A stretch of 64,000 nucleotides of DNA from Castanea sativa (taxonomy: Eukaryota > Streptophyta > Magnoliopsida > Fagales > Fagaceae), in NCBI RefSeq assembly GCF_040712315.1, contig NC_134019.1:39275873-39339872 (forward strand), written 5' to 3'. Both the position numbers and the translations under genes were made by a program. Positions 36,938-48,714 of this stretch are shown one piece after another. Under the pieces are notes generated by a model. The model saw only the letters and a list, made by a program, of their open reading frames with translations, made no database searches and was not told where the DNA came from. The first letter of the stretch is position 1. Every line of letters starts with the position of its first letter.

Positions 36938-37275
36938 TTACAATTCATGTAAGCAAGAAGTGAGATCAATGAAGATGTCTTCACTGCAGGGAATTGTTAG
37001 ACCACCCATTGGATGATCATATCCAAATTCTTCCTCAGCCTTACTTAGCAATTCTAGAAATGAAGGCTGGTTCAAGAATGATAAAGGAATTACAAAGCAC
37101 CTCTTTTCGCTCTCTCCAACATAAACTGCAATGTAGCCTTTTGGAACATCTATAGATGTTGAAGCTACTTTCCTTTTGGAACATCTATAGATGTTGAAGC
37201 TACTTTCTTTCCAAATGAGTTTGAGCGTCGGAGAATGTGCTTAGCATGCATAGTACCGGGCAAACAAATGATAAT
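36938..37275 (-). pseudogene. SAUR: SAUR pseudogene (array gene 6): lost start and 35-bp duplication
   Basis: Two independent defects are visible. The start codon position (37273-37275) reads ATT instead of ATG. A 35-bp segment is tandemly duplicated (37139-37173 and 37174-37208, one mismatch), which shifts the frame inside the VPKGY region; the internal ATG at codon 9 reaches a TAG straight after VPKGK. The rest of the SAUR sequence is well preserved. The intact counterpart in triplet copy 2 is gene 9 at 43648. Confidence 0.93.
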
Positions 37276-37402
37276 AATAATCTATCTATAGTATATTGCT
37301 GAGAAAGATGATGAAGATCACAAAGCAAAAGGGTGAAGATATTAAGGATTTGATATTAGAGGATGTGAGGATTTGGTTCGTATTTGGATGACATGCATGA
37401 GC

Positions 37403-37519
37403 ATATATATATAGATTAGTATGTGTGAAAATCTCTGAAGTGTGGAATGAATGGTGTAGAGGCAATTGGCTCGTGTTGTGTGATAGACATAAGCACTTGA
37501 AGTGTCACATGGACATGTC
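37403..37519 (-). promoter_or_regulatory. Promoter of SAUR pseudogene 6
   Basis: ATATATATATAG at about 37403-37414 and a decayed block GTCACATGGACATGTC at 37504-37519. Confidence 0.5.
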
Positions 37520-37660
37520 TTCCAACTTATAATTTAGAACTTGGATGTGATTGAGACTCTATATTTGTTGATACATGAAGGGACCCAATTCAAATCAAAG
37601 ATATATATATTGGAAAATTTTTATCTATTGGCGGGCATCTTATAATAGAGGACAGGTTTA

Positions 37661-37662
<2 letters not shown>

Positions 37663-37699
<37 letters not shown>
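37663..37699. repeat. (AT)n microsatellite
   Basis: About 18 AT units in a segment that reads GACATATATGTCTATTATTT in sister units, so the expansion is specific to this copy. Confidence 0.95.
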
Positions 37700-37703
<4 letters not shown>

Positions 37704-38044
37704 TATATGAAAAAACATATAATTGGAACTGGATTAGTCTCTTGTATGATGAGCCCTTTGGTTAAACAATTTTAAGTTTTTAACATCGTAACATGAAATC
37801 TACAACAACTGTAGCCATGAAGATTGTTAGAAAAGGCTCTTTAGAATTTTGATGTGTTTAGGACATATTTTCATGTACCTTTCAGAACAAATTTTGTGTG
37901 TTAACTTTTAACCTCAATAAATCTAAATTATGGATAGGAAAAAAAGAAAGAAAAGTGTCTGTAGCAGTAAAACCCTGATTTTGGGAACTGAGTATAAGAT
38001 ATGCACATGAGCCATGAGAATGAAATTTACAACTGTAAGAAACA

Positions 38045-38260
38045 TTAGAATGTGCAGATATGTACATGAATCATTGTGGCTTGAGGTGAGGAAGAGAAAC
38101 ATACTGAATAACGTGTCCTCAACCTAACTCATTGAATTTTTGGTGCCTTAGTACAATGACTTCCGGGACAAACCCCCATCAAGAGCACATGAAGTATGTC
38201 CTACAAGTAGTTCCACTGTTCAAGTGCAACCCACCCTGTATCAAGTGTTGAGCCTTGTTT
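38045..38260 (+). other. Conserved intergenic block, copy C
   Basis: The sORF start ATGACTTCCGGGAC is present, but an 8-bp insertion after CAAGTAGTTC alters the downstream frame. Confidence 0.55.
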
Positions 38261-39060
38261 GGTCCAAGCTCATTAAGGTTTATTACCTTAGTTTTTGTCC
38301 CAAGTTCTCAAAACTTTTGTAAAGCTTTTTATTATTATTATTTTTTTTTTTGGAATAATACTTTATACATATTAAAAGAAGAAAAACAAAAAAAAAAAGA
38401 TATGCATGGAACTAGTACCATCTCCCTTCTATAACCTAAGGCAAGAATCCAGGATGGAGTTGATTTCATTCACTGTTACACAAACTGGACCATTTAGCAA
38501 TATTGTGGCAAAAGTAGTTCCCTCTATAAGTGTGGCTTACAAAAGGGGGATCGGAGGATCCCAAGAGCCACATCTTGAGTAAGTAGAAATAGAAAGCATA
38601 AAATTCCAATGCATTTCAAATATGTTCATGGTTTGACTTGTAGTGCACAGTGCAAACCCAAAACTGGCTCATTTTGATGATTTCATCATTTGGGTTCAAT
38701 TGAACTCTTTGAAAAATGGAATACATTCTTGAGTACCTAAAAGAAAAGTGTTCCAATAAATCATTGAGGATGACTCAGAGATGAGAAAAGTTGCACAGAT
38801 CACTATTATCCAAAGAAACATCATGCCTAGTTAAATCATCTAAAAGGGACTAGAAATATCATAGAATCAAAAGAGGATCAATTTCAACTAATAGGTGTCT
38901 CAATTTTACATTTCTTGGGAGAATGTGAAAGGGACTGCAGTAATTCTATTTGTAATATCTTTAATGGATAGGCAATCCCCATCTCTTCAGCCTATAAGAA
39001 ATAAAGAATTTACATGGATTTACAAAATTGATTCTACTGTTTTATCTTAGTGGCGCCATA

Positions 39061-39363
39061 TCACAATTCATGTAAGCGAGAAGTAAAATCAATGAAGATG
39101 TCTTCATTGCAAGGAATTGTGAGACCACCCATTGGATGATCATACCCAAATTCTTCCTCAGCCTTACTTAGCAATTCTAAAAAAGAAGGCTGGTTCAAGA
39201 ATGATATAGGAATTATGAAGCGCCTCTTTTCGCTCTCTCCAACATATACTGCAACATTGCCTTTTGGAACATCTATAGATGTTGAAGCAACTTGCTTTGC
39301 AGATGAGTTTGATCGCCAGAGAATGTTCTTAGCATTTATGATTCGAGGCAAATGAATGGCCAT
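39061..39363 (-). CDS. SAUR: SAUR protein (array gene 7), subtype A
   Basis: A 100-aa SAUR from [20 protein letters not shown]; an in-frame ATG three codons earlier is possible. The normally strict VPKGY has become VPKGN (residues 33-37), and arginine 16 or 17 is replaced (ILWRS), so function may be reduced. The rest, [19 protein letters not shown] and [14 protein letters not shown], is intact. Confidence 0.9.
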   Translation of the reverse strand: MAIHLPRIINAKNILWRSNSSAKQVASTSIDVPKGNVAVYVGESEKRRFIIPISFLNQPSFLELLSKAEEEFGYDHPMGGLTIPCNEDIFIDFTSRLHEL

Positions 39364-39485
39364 AGCATTCATGAAGTATTGCTGAGAAAGATGATTAAGA
39401 TCACAAACAAAAGGGAGAAGAAAGTAAGGATTTGATATCAGAGGATGTGAAGACTTGGTTTTGGATTTTGATAATATGTGTGTGC

Positions 39486-39586
39486 ATATATATAGATGAA
39501 TAGAATATGTGAAAAACTGGCATAGGGGAAGTTGGCTGGGGTTGTGTGATAGACATAAGCATTTGAAGGGTCACATGGACCTGTCT
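39486..39586 (-). promoter_or_regulatory. Promoter of SAUR gene 7
   Basis: TATATATAG ends at about 39494. GGTCACATGGACCTGTC lies at 39570-39586. Confidence 0.6.
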
Positions 39587-40992
39587 TCCAATTCATCATC
39601 AAGAACTTGGTGGTGATTGAGACAGTATATTTGATGGTACAAGAAGGGACCCAGTTCAAGTGAAAGACATGTGGATTAGAGAAATTCCAACCTATTGGCT
39701 GATCTCTTATAATAGAGGACAGGTTTAGACAGATATGTCTATTACTTATAGGAAACAACATAGAAAAGGAACTGGATTAGCCTCTTGTATGATGAGCCTT
39801 TTGGATAAACTATTACCTACATTTATGATTACATTGTGCAAACCTAACTATTGCTTTATCCATTACGAATGTTAATAATGGCTCCTTGGAATTTTGATGA
39901 GTTATAGGACACACTTAATGTGCTCTTCAAAACAAATTTTGATGCGTTAGTCATTGACATCAATGAAATCTAAATTATGGAAAAGCAAAAGACGTGAAGA
40001 CCCTGATTTTCTCAACAGTCTACATAATATAAGTTATGTACTTGAGAATGAAATTTCCAACCGTTTGAAACATGAGAATATGCAGATATGTCAATTTGGG
40101 TGCTGACTACCGGCAAAACAAAATTCTTCACATTTTCTACCTTTTTTCCTTTACCATTATTATGGTCCCATTACAAAAGATTCAAAGTGAATGTAACCAC
40201 CTTAGCCTCATGACACTTGGGTACATTAGTCATCCATTTTGTAAGCCTGACAAGGGTCCCTTCTTTCGAAAAACTGCACATCTAGAAATTTATACTAAAT
40301 TATTTTTCTGCATGTGTTGAATAGTAACCAGAAATACATTGCATTTCCAAATTTGATCTTCTAACCAAGCTAAAATATTGAAAACAAAACAGAAATAGAT
40401 ATAATCTAGGGTACAGACATTTTGGTTTCCCTTACTTGTGTTGGTTTTGATTTTCATAAAATGGGCAAAAGTACGGCTTTACCAATAAAAAGTGAGGCTT
40501 TATATAGTTTTACATAAGTAAATAAGCTAAGTAGGCTCCACAAATAACCCCATTCCTCTCACTTAATTAGTCTCAGTGGACCAACAAAATGGAAAATCAA
40601 AAATAAATAAATGGAGAAAATGACCATGTGAATATGTGACAAATATTATAAAAATATATATGACCATATGATAATTGAAAACTAAGCCTTGCTTGCGTTG
40701 TTAGTCTTTGGTAGACTTGACTGCAGTATACACGCAATTCGTAGGAAATGATGCAAAAATAAATTAAACAAAAAGGACTAGAAATATCATTAAACCTATA
40801 TTGGACAAATTTCAATCAAAATGTGTTCACAATTTCACAATTTTTTAAAGAATGTAAGGGGAACTGCAATAATTCTATTAGTAATTTTTTTAGTAAAAGG
40901 ACATTCCTCAACTCTTCTTCTGCCTAAAAGAAATAAAGAATTTACATGGATTTACAAAATTGTTTCTTCTATTTTATCTTAGTGGCTCCATA

Positions 40993-41295
40993 TCACAATT
41001 TATATAAGTGAGAAGTGAGATCAAAGAAGATCTCTTCGCTGCAGGGGATTGTGAGACCACCCATTGGATGATCAAATCCAAATTCTTCCTCAGCTTTACG
41101 TAGCAATTCTTGAAATGAAGGCTGGTTCAAAAATGATATAGGAATTATGAAGCGCCTCCTTTCACTCTCTCCAACATATATAGCAATGTAGCCTTTTGGA
41201 ACATCTATAGATGGTGAAGACACTTTCTTTCCAAATGAATTTGATCGTCGGAGAATTTGCTTAGCATGCATAATACCTGGCAAACGAATGGCCAT
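40993..41295 (-). CDS. SAUR: SAUR protein (array gene 8), subtype B
   Basis: A 100-aa [43 protein letters not shown] and [14 protein letters not shown]. It shares the KKVSSPS linker with gene 5, its counterpart in triplet copy 1, which confirms that relationship. LLSK is LLRK and the tail is LYKL. Confidence 0.95.
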   Translation of the reverse strand: MAIRLPGIMHAKQILRRSNSFGKKVSSPSIDVPKGYIAIYVGESERRRFIIPISFLNQPSFQELLRKAEEEFGFDHPMGGLTIPCSEEIFFDLTSHLYKL

Positions 41296-41418
41296 GGATA
41301 TCTGGTAGTATTTCTTAGAAAAAAGACAAGGTTCGCAAAAGAAAAGGGAGAAGAAAGTAAGGATTTGATATCAGATGATGTGAGGACTTGTTTTGGCTTT
41401 GGATGATATGTTTGCATG

Positions 41419-41536
41419 TATATATAGATAAATGGTGTGCGTGAACATTTTTGTTGTGGAATGAGTGGTGTAGAGGCAAGATTGGCTGCGATTCTGTCAG
41501 AAACATAAGCTTTTGAACGATCACATGGACCTGTCT
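41419..41536 (-). promoter_or_regulatory. Promoter of SAUR gene 8
   Basis: TATATATAG at 41419-41427 and GATCACATGGACCTGTC at about 41520-41536. The whole upstream region is repeated further out (41825-42221). Confidence 0.6.
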
Positions 41537-42221
41537 TCCATTTTATCATCAAGAATTTGGTAGTGATTGAGACCTTATATTTGTAGAAACACATTATGCC
41601 CTAGCATTTTCAATACAACCAGCTGCAAGGGGGCCCCATTGAAATGAAAGATATATGGATTGGAGAAAACTCTGAACTACCGTCTGACCTATTGCAGGAG
41701 GACAAGATTAGACATATATGACAAATATTTTTTGACTAACATAATTGGAACTGGATTAGTCACTTGTATCATGGGGCTTCTTGACATCTAGTAATAATTA
41801 AGATATATTTATCTTCTTCTTCATTAAATGGTGTGTATGAACATTTCTGTTGTGTGAAATGAGTGGTGTAGAGGCAAAACTTGCTGGATTCTGTCAGAAA
41901 TATAAGCATTTGAACGATCACATGGACCTGTCTTCAAACTCATCATCAAGAACTTGGTAGTGATTGAGACCTAATATTTCACATTATGCCCTAGCATTTC
42001 CAATGCAACCAGCTACAAGGGGGCCCCATTGATATGAAAGATATATGGAGTGGAGAAACTCTGAACTACCAGCTGACCTATTGCAGTAGGACGACAAGAT
42101 TAGACATATGTGTCGAATATTTTTTGACTACAACACAATTGGGACTGGATTAGTCTCTTGTATGATGGGGCTTCTGGACTAACATCTAGTTATAATTAAG
42201 ATATACTTATCTTCTTCTTCA
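41431..42221. repeat. Tandem duplication of the gene 8 upstream region (~395 bp)
   Basis: Copy 1 is about 41431-41824 and copy 2 about 41825-42221. Both contain AATGGTGTG, GATCACATGGACCTGTCTTC, AAGGGGGCCCCATTGA and end in ATCTTCTTCTTCATT. The second GATCACATGGACCTGTC block (41916-41932) has no gene of its own, so gene 8 has a doubled distal module. Confidence 0.85.
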
Positions 42222-42524
42222 TTTTTGTTTTTTTGGTAGAGAACATCTGTAACATCATGCAAATCATATAACTTTACAAATAGTATAGCCTCATCTATTT
42301 GCGCCAAATAGGAATATTGATAAATCCTCCTTGACATATATTTCTCAAAACAGATTTTAAGAGTTAACCATTATCTCAATTTAACTTAAATCCTATAAAA
42401 GAAAAAAGAAAAAAAATTGTCTGTATCACTATGGACCAAGATTTTCTCCAACAGAGTATATGGCATCCATTTATGTATACAAATGAAAGTGAAATTTCTA
42501 ACAGTAAGAAACATGAGAATCTGC

Positions 42525-42790
42525 GGACTGCAGATATGTACATTGATCATCATGGCTTAAGGTGAGGAAGGAAAACGTACTCAATAATATGTCCTCAACC
42601 TAACTCGCCGACTTTTTGCTGCCTCAGTACAATGACACTTAAGACAAACCCCCATGAAGAGCACATGAAGCATGTCCTACAAGTAGATCAACTGCAACCT
42701 ACCCTGTATCAAGGACTATTGCATTGTAAGAGACAAAATTATTGCAAGCAAGCAACACAAGAATCATCAGTAGACACGTCATTTTCGGTA
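42525..42790 (+). other. Conserved intergenic block, copy D
   Basis: The sORF starts at ATG 42632 and stays open well past the usual stop because of a one-base change in phase. Conserved residues TNPHEEHMKHVLQV and QLQPTLYQGL are readable. Confidence 0.55.
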
Positions 42791-43647
42791 ATGACTAGAA
42801 AACAAATTTCATCTCTTTTTTACCTTATATTTCCTTGAACTTTGCTACGATCTCTTTTAAATTACAGATGTTAGGTGAATTCAATCATTTAACCCAACAC
42901 ATGGGATTTTTAACTTTTTTAAATGGGAGGTAGTGTTGAGACAATGTTCAAATTCAGGACCATTTACTTTGATTGCATGATCAATTACCGGTTGTCCTAG
43001 ATGCTCAAGCTATTAGGAAATGATAAATTTAATCCTTTAAGCATTATTCTAACAATCTCATTATCAAAGTAAGAAAAGGAACAAGCAAAACCTCAAGAGA
43101 TTCGAGTTAATGGTTAAGAGATGTCAATTTTTGGTTTCACATGCTGTACAAACCAAAAACCAGCTCAGCTAGATGATTTCATTATTTGGTTTCAATTGAA
43201 ATCTTTGAACAATGGAAGAACATTCTTGAGTTTGTAAAAAAAAAAATTGTTCCAATAAATCATTGAGGATGACTTTGAGATGAGAAAAGTTGCATAGATC
43301 ACTATTATCCATAGAAACATCATGCCAAGTTAAATTAAATTAAAGAGAGTAGAAATATCATAGTCTAAAGAGAATAATTGCACAGATCACTATTACCCAT
43401 AGAAATCCTTGGCATGTTAAATCATATTAAAAGGACAAGAAATATCATAAAACCAAAGAGAATCCCTTTCAACAAAAAGTTGACTCAATTTTACATTTCT
43501 CTGGAGAATGTGAGAAGGGCTACAGTATTTCTAATTGTAACATCTTTAGTGGATGGACAATCCCCATCTCTTCTTCTGCCCAAAGAAAGAAAGAATTTAC
43601 ATAGATATACAAAATTGTCACTGCTATTTCATCTTAGAGGCACCGTA

Positions 43648-43950
43648 TCACAATTCATGTAAGCGAGAAGTGAGATCAATGAAGATGTCTTCACTGCAAG
43701 GAATTGTGAGACCACCCATTGGATGATCATACCCAAATTCTTCCTCAGCCTTACTTAGCAATTCTAGAAATGAAGGCTGGTTCAAGAATGATATAGGAAT
43801 TACAAAGCGCCTCATTTCGCTCTCTCCAACATAAACTGCAATGTAGCCTTTTGGAACATCTATAGATGTTGAAGCTAATTGCTTTCTGAATGAGTTGGAG
43901 CGTCGAAGAATGTGCTTAGCATGCATAATACCGGGCAAACGAATAGCCAT
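43648..43950 (-). CDS. SAUR: SAUR protein (array gene 9), subtype A
   Basis: A 100-aa SAUR, the intact counterpart of pseudogene 6: [60 protein letters not shown] and [16 protein letters not shown]. All core positions are normal. Confidence 0.95.
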   Translation of the reverse strand: MAIRLPGIMHAKHILRRSNSFRKQLASTSIDVPKGYIAVYVGESEMRRFVIPISFLNQPSFLELLSKAEEEFGYDHPMGGLTIPCSEDIFIDLTSRLHEL

Positions 43951-44077
43951 TGCAATCTATCAGTTTTATATTGCTGAGAAAGATAATGAAGATCACAAAG
44001 CAAAGGGTGAAGAAATTAGGAATTTGATATCAAGGGATGTGAGGATTTGGTTTGGTTATGGATAATATGCGTGTGCA

Positions 44078-44196
44078 TATATATAGATTAATAGTGAGTG
44101 TGAAAATCTCTGAAGTGTGGAATGAACGGTGTAGAAGCATTTGGTTGGTGTTGTGTGATAGACATAGGCACTTAAAGTGTCATATGGATATGTCTT
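44078..44196 (-). promoter_or_regulatory. Promoter of SAUR gene 9
   Basis: TATATATAG at 44078-44086. The conserved block has drifted to GTCATATGGATATGTC (about 44179-44194), replacing CACATG with CATATG. Confidence 0.5.
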
Positions 44197-44659
44197 CCAA
44201 CTCATCATTTAGAACTTGGCTGTGAATGAGACTCTATATTTGTTGGTACATGAAGGGACCCAATTCAAATGAAAGATATATGTATTGGAAAGTTTTTACC
44301 TATTGGCTGACTTTTTATAATATAGGACAGGTTTAGACATATATGTCTATTATTTATATGAAACAACATATGATTGGAACTGGATTAGTCTCTTGTATGG
44401 GCCCCTTGGATAAACAATTTGTAACATCATAACTTGCAAATTTACAACTAGCGTAGCCATGAAAATTGTTAATAAAGGCACTTTACAATTTTGATGTGTT
44501 TATGGACATATTTTCAGGTACCCTTCAAAACAAATTTCCTTAATAAATCTAAATTATGGAAAGAAAAAGAAAGAAAAGTTATCTATAGCAATAAAACCCT
44601 GATTTTTGGAACAGAGTATAAAATATGTAGATGATAATGAAATTTCCAACAGTAAGAAA

Positions 44660-44850
44660 CATTAGAATGTGCAGATATGTAGATCAATCATTGTGGCTTG
44701 AGGTGAGGAAGAGAAACGTACTGAATAACATGTCCTCAACCTAACTCATCGACTTTTTGGTGCCTCAGTACAATGACTTCAGGGACAAACTCTCATGAAG
44801 AGAACGTGAAGTATGCCCTACAAGTAGTTCAACTGTTCAACCCCGTATCA
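44660..44850 (+). other. Conserved intergenic block, copy E
   Basis: The sORF start is present (MTSGTNSHEENVKYALQVVQ readable); a deletion after this removes the QPTP segment. Confidence 0.5.
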
Positions 44851-45249
44851 AGTAATGAGCCTTTTTAAAAAAAAAAAATTATTTATTTATTTTTTTTATG
44901 ATCATCAAGTATTGAGCCTTGTTTAGCCCAAGCTCATTAGGGTTTATTTACTTGTTTGTTTTAAAATTTTTTTTAATGATACTTTATATTAAATATATAT
45001 ATATATTAATTTAAATGATTAAATTCGTAATTTCCTATTGGCTTAAGTTTTAACCAAAATTTTTCTGCCAAAAAAAAAAAAAAAAAGACCTACTTGTGGG
45101 TTTCAGTTAGCTTAACCATCTTCAAATAAGAGATTTTAGGATTTAATTCCCACCTACAACTTACCTCTCATTTTATGATTAAACTTAACTTTTAGCCTTT
45201 TTAGACAATCGATAATTTATCATAACTAAAATAGAAAAGTAACTAAATT

Positions 45250-45960
45250 ACAAATGTGGGGAGCTAGCATTCTCATTAGACTTGTTAAACTTGCATTTGG
45301 TTTAAAAAAAAAAAAACTAAACACCAATAAAAAATTATGCATCTACACAAGGGTGAGAGATAAGGGCTTGGTTGTGAGCTATTCTTCCTCAATGTACCAT
45401 GGCTATGGAAACCTATTGAAGCAAGTGTCTCAAAGGTGTTTGAAGTTTCTTTCAACAAGTTGTTTGGAAGATTTCATTTTGGTGAAGTTGGGTTTTGTAA
45501 AACTCATTGAGGTAAAGTTGTATTTCTTCAAACTTTGTTTTGTGAGCTCATGTTGTGTGATAAACTATGAGTAGAAGACCACTGTAACTTGTTGATTATA
45601 GTGGATTGTTCCAAGCTTGACTCGTGAATTTAGGCTTAGTGTTGAATGGAAACACGTAAATCTTGTGCGCATTATGTATGCCTTCTATTGTTTGATGATT
45701 TGTCTCCTGGATTCAATATACATATCTTGCTGGTTTAGCCTTTATATATATTTTTTGTTGGAATAAAATAGTCCTTGATTGGGAAAAACTATCCACTTCT
45801 TGGTGAGCGCAAAGTCTCACTCTCAACCAAGAATGAATTTCAGCCACAACAAGAAGTGGACGCAAATTCTCAACCAAGTGTGAATTTCAGCCTCAACAAA
45901 TATGAAGGCTAAACCAGCAAGATATGTACATAGAAAAAGAAAAATGAAAAAAAAAAAAGA
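45250..45960. mobile_element. Unidentified insertion with 23-bp perfect terminal-type hairpin
   Basis: This region between gene 9 and pseudogene 10 has no counterpart in other units. Two perfect 23-bp inverted arms (45720-45742 and 45905-45927, core CTTGCTGGTTTAGCC and its complement) enclose 162 bp. Inside is a direct repeat built on CTCAACCAAG...GAATTTCAGCC (about 45817-45850 and 45868-45900). The upstream part (about 45560-45720, with ACGTAAATCTTGTGCGCATT) resembles plant LTR or read-through sequence. No enzyme is encoded. Confidence 0.4.
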
Positions 45961-46620
45961 TTATTAAATTGATAAAAAATGATATTATTTCAATTGACTA
46001 ACAGAAGAATCATCAGTAGACATGTCATTTTGGGTGCTGACTAGCAGCAAAAAAGGAAAAGACATCATCACTTTTTTAGCCCATCTTTTTAATTAACCAT
46101 TGGTATTATTAATTAATTTTGTCAAAATAATATTTTGATTTTAAAATGCTCCAACAATCTCATTATCAAAGCAAGAAAGAGTAAAATGAGCCTCATGTGA
46201 TTTGAGTTCATGGTCAAGACCAGCTCAACTAGAGAATTTCATCAAATGGTTCAATTGATCTCCTTGAACAATGGAAGATCATTCTTGAGTACCTAAAGGG
46301 AAAATTGTTCCAATAAATCATTGAAGATGACCTTGGGATTGGAAAATTTGCACAGATAACTATTGCCCATATAAAGTTCTGGCATGTTAAACCAAATAAA
46401 AAAAGACAATAATTATCATAAAAACTAAAGAGGATTACTTTCAACAAAAAGATAACTCAATTTTACATTTCTCAGGAGAATGTGAGAGGGACTATGGTAT
46501 TTCTACTTGTAACATCTTTAGTGGATGGACATTCCCCATCTCTTCTTTTGCCCAACGAAAGAAATAATTTTTCATAGATATACAAAATTGTCACAGCTGT
46601 TTTATCTTAGTGGCACCATA

Positions 46621-46923
46621 TTACAATTCATGTAAGCGAGAAGCAATATCATTGAAGATGTCTTTGCTGCAGGGAATTGTGAGACCACCCATTAGATGAT
46701 CAAATCCAAATTCTTCCTCAGCTTTACTTAGCAATTCTTGAAATGAAGGCTGGTTCAAAAATGATATGGGAATTACAAAGCGCCTCCTTTCACACTCTCC
46801 AACATATATTGCAATATAGCCTTTTGGAACATCTATTGATGTTGAAGCTACTTATTTTCCAAATGAGTTTGATCTTCGGAGAATGTTCTTAGCATGCATA
46901 ATACTGGGCAATCGAATAGCCAT
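46621..46923 (-). pseudogene. SAUR: SAUR pseudogene (array gene 10), nonsense at codon 24
   Basis: Exactly 303 nt from ATG (46921-46923) to TAA (46621-46623), no indels. Codon 24 is TAA (46852-46854) where sister genes have CAA (glutamine in SFGKQVAS), a single transition. Further substitutions (GESERRR to GECERRR, HPMGG to HLMGG, SEDIF to SKDIF) fit loss of constraint. Confidence 0.92.
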
Positions 46924-47054
46924 GGCTATCTAACTAGTATGAAAGGTTTCTGAGAAAGGTGATGAAGATCAAAAAAGAAAGAGAGAGGAAAGTAAGGAGT
47001 TGATATCAGAGGATGAGTGGACTTGTTTCGGCTTTGGATGATATGAGTGTGCAC

Positions 47055-47170
47055 ATATATAAGTGACTAGTATACGCAAAAATCTCTGAAATGTGCAATG
47101 AATGACATAGAGAAAACTGGCTAGGGTTGTGTGAGAGACATAAGCACTTGAAGGGTCACATGATCTGTCT
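47055..47170 (-). promoter_or_regulatory. Promoter of SAUR pseudogene 10
   Basis: ATATATAAG at about 47055-47063, GAGACA (TGTCTC) near 47135 and a one-base-deleted block GGTCACATGATCTGTC ending near 47170. Confidence 0.5.
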
Positions 47171-47744
47171 TCCAACTTAATCATCAAGAACTTGACAGTG
47201 ATTGAGACTCTACATTTTTGATACAAGAAGGGACCCAGTTCATATGAAAGATACGTGGATTGGAGAAAATTCTGACCAATTGGCTGACCTCTAATAATAG
47301 AGGACAGGTTTAGACATATATGCCAATTATTTTTAGGTGACAACAAATAATTGGAACTGAATTAGTAGTCTCTGGTATGATAGGAGTTTTGGATAAAATA
47401 TTACTTATATAGAGGAGTTTTTTTTTGGGTTAGGGGGAGGGGGTAGAGACTATTTGTTACATTATAACATACACTTTACGAGTTTAGCCTCATCTTTTCA
47501 ATTGCTGAGTAAGAATGTTAATAAAGACTCCTTGCAATTTTGATGTTAGGACATACTTCATGTGCTCTACAGAACAAATTTTGATGTGTTAACAGTTAAC
47601 ATTTAACCGTTAACCTCAATGAAATTTAAATCATGGAAAATAAAAAAGAAAGGGGAGTTATCTGCAGCAATAAAGACTGATTTTCTCAACTAGTATATGT
47701 AAGTTACGTACTTCAGAATGAAACTTACAACTGTACGAAGCATT

Positions 47745-47980
47745 AGAATCTGCAGATATGCACATGCATATTTGTGGCTTGAGTTGAGGAGCAACGTAAT
47801 CAATGAGATGTCCTCAACCAAACTCACCCTTTTTTGGTGCCTCAATACAATGACTTCTGGGACAAACTCTCATGAAGAGCACATGAAGTATGTCCTACAA
47901 GTTGTTCAACTGCAAACCATCCCATAGAAATGAAATTATTACAAGAGGCTGGCACAAAAAAATCAGTAGTCATGTCATTT
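47745..47980 (+). other. Conserved intergenic block, copy F
   Basis: The sORF start is at 47850. MTSGTNSHEEHMKYVLQVVQ is open, then the frame ends early after LQTIP. Confidence 0.5.
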
Positions 47981-48714
47981 GGGTGCTCACTACCTACCCA
48001 AAAAAAAAAAAATTGTTCTCTTTTTCTGGTATTTCCTTCACCTTTGTTATGGAGATTCAAAGTGTAAAAACTTTAGTTTATGAGATTTGGATGCACATGG
48101 TCATCCACTTTATTAGTGTTATACGGGTCTCTACTTCAGCAAAACTGCACATACAATTTTTTACTTATTGTTTGTTCCAAATGTATTTTACCCTGATAGA
48201 TACCATACTTCCCAAAGTCAATCTGTTAACCAAGCTGAAACATTGGTAACAAAACAGAAACAGATACGATAAAGGGTTAAAAACATTTTGGTTCCTCTTA
48301 ACTAGTCTTGGTGAATGGGGAAAATGGAAAATCAACTATTGAAAAGCAAAAAGACCATCTGATTAATATTAAAAAGTTGAATATGACCATATGGTTATTG
48401 AAAACTAGGCCTTGCTCAAATTGTTAGCCTTTGGTAGACTTGACTGGCAGTTTGCACCATTGGCAGAAAATGATGAAAAATAAATTAAACAGAAGGGACT
48501 AGAAATATCATAAAACCAAAAAAGGACTAATTTCAACCAAAATGTGTTCACAGTTTTACATTTTCTAAAGCACGTTGGAGGAACTGAGGAATAATTCGAT
48601 TAGTGATATTTTTGGTGGATGGACAATCCCCACCTCTTCTTCTGCCTAAAAGAAATTAAGAATTTACATGGATTAACAAAATTGTTTCTGCTGTTTTAGC
48701 TACAAGGAACTGTC

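Larger units (their letters stand above)
32130..38330. repeat. Higher-order SAUR triplet, copy 1
   Basis: It contains genes 4, 5 and pseudogene 6 with their flanks. The order of gene subtypes (A, B, A) and the flanking landmarks are shared with copy 2: GTGGTTTGACTTGTAGTGCA at the start, ACCGGCAAAACAAAATTCTT in the middle, GAGCCTTGTTTGG and CCAAGCTCATTA at the end. Offsets between matching genes are about 6.1-6.7 kb. Confidence 0.75.
38580..44950. repeat. Higher-order SAUR triplet, copy 2
   Basis: It contains genes 7, 8 and 9 in the same subtype order as copy 1. The region 38380-38580 just before it has no counterpart at the end of copy 2 and may be a separate insertion. Confidence 0.75.

Noticed and set aside
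41205..41594. 129-aa minus-strand frame overlapping SAUR gene 8; similar frames at 39438-39761, 46969-47346 and 55813-56043
   Set aside because: They lie over the promoters of SAUR genes and are open only because the promoters are conserved repeats; they hold no protein motif and include the TATA region.
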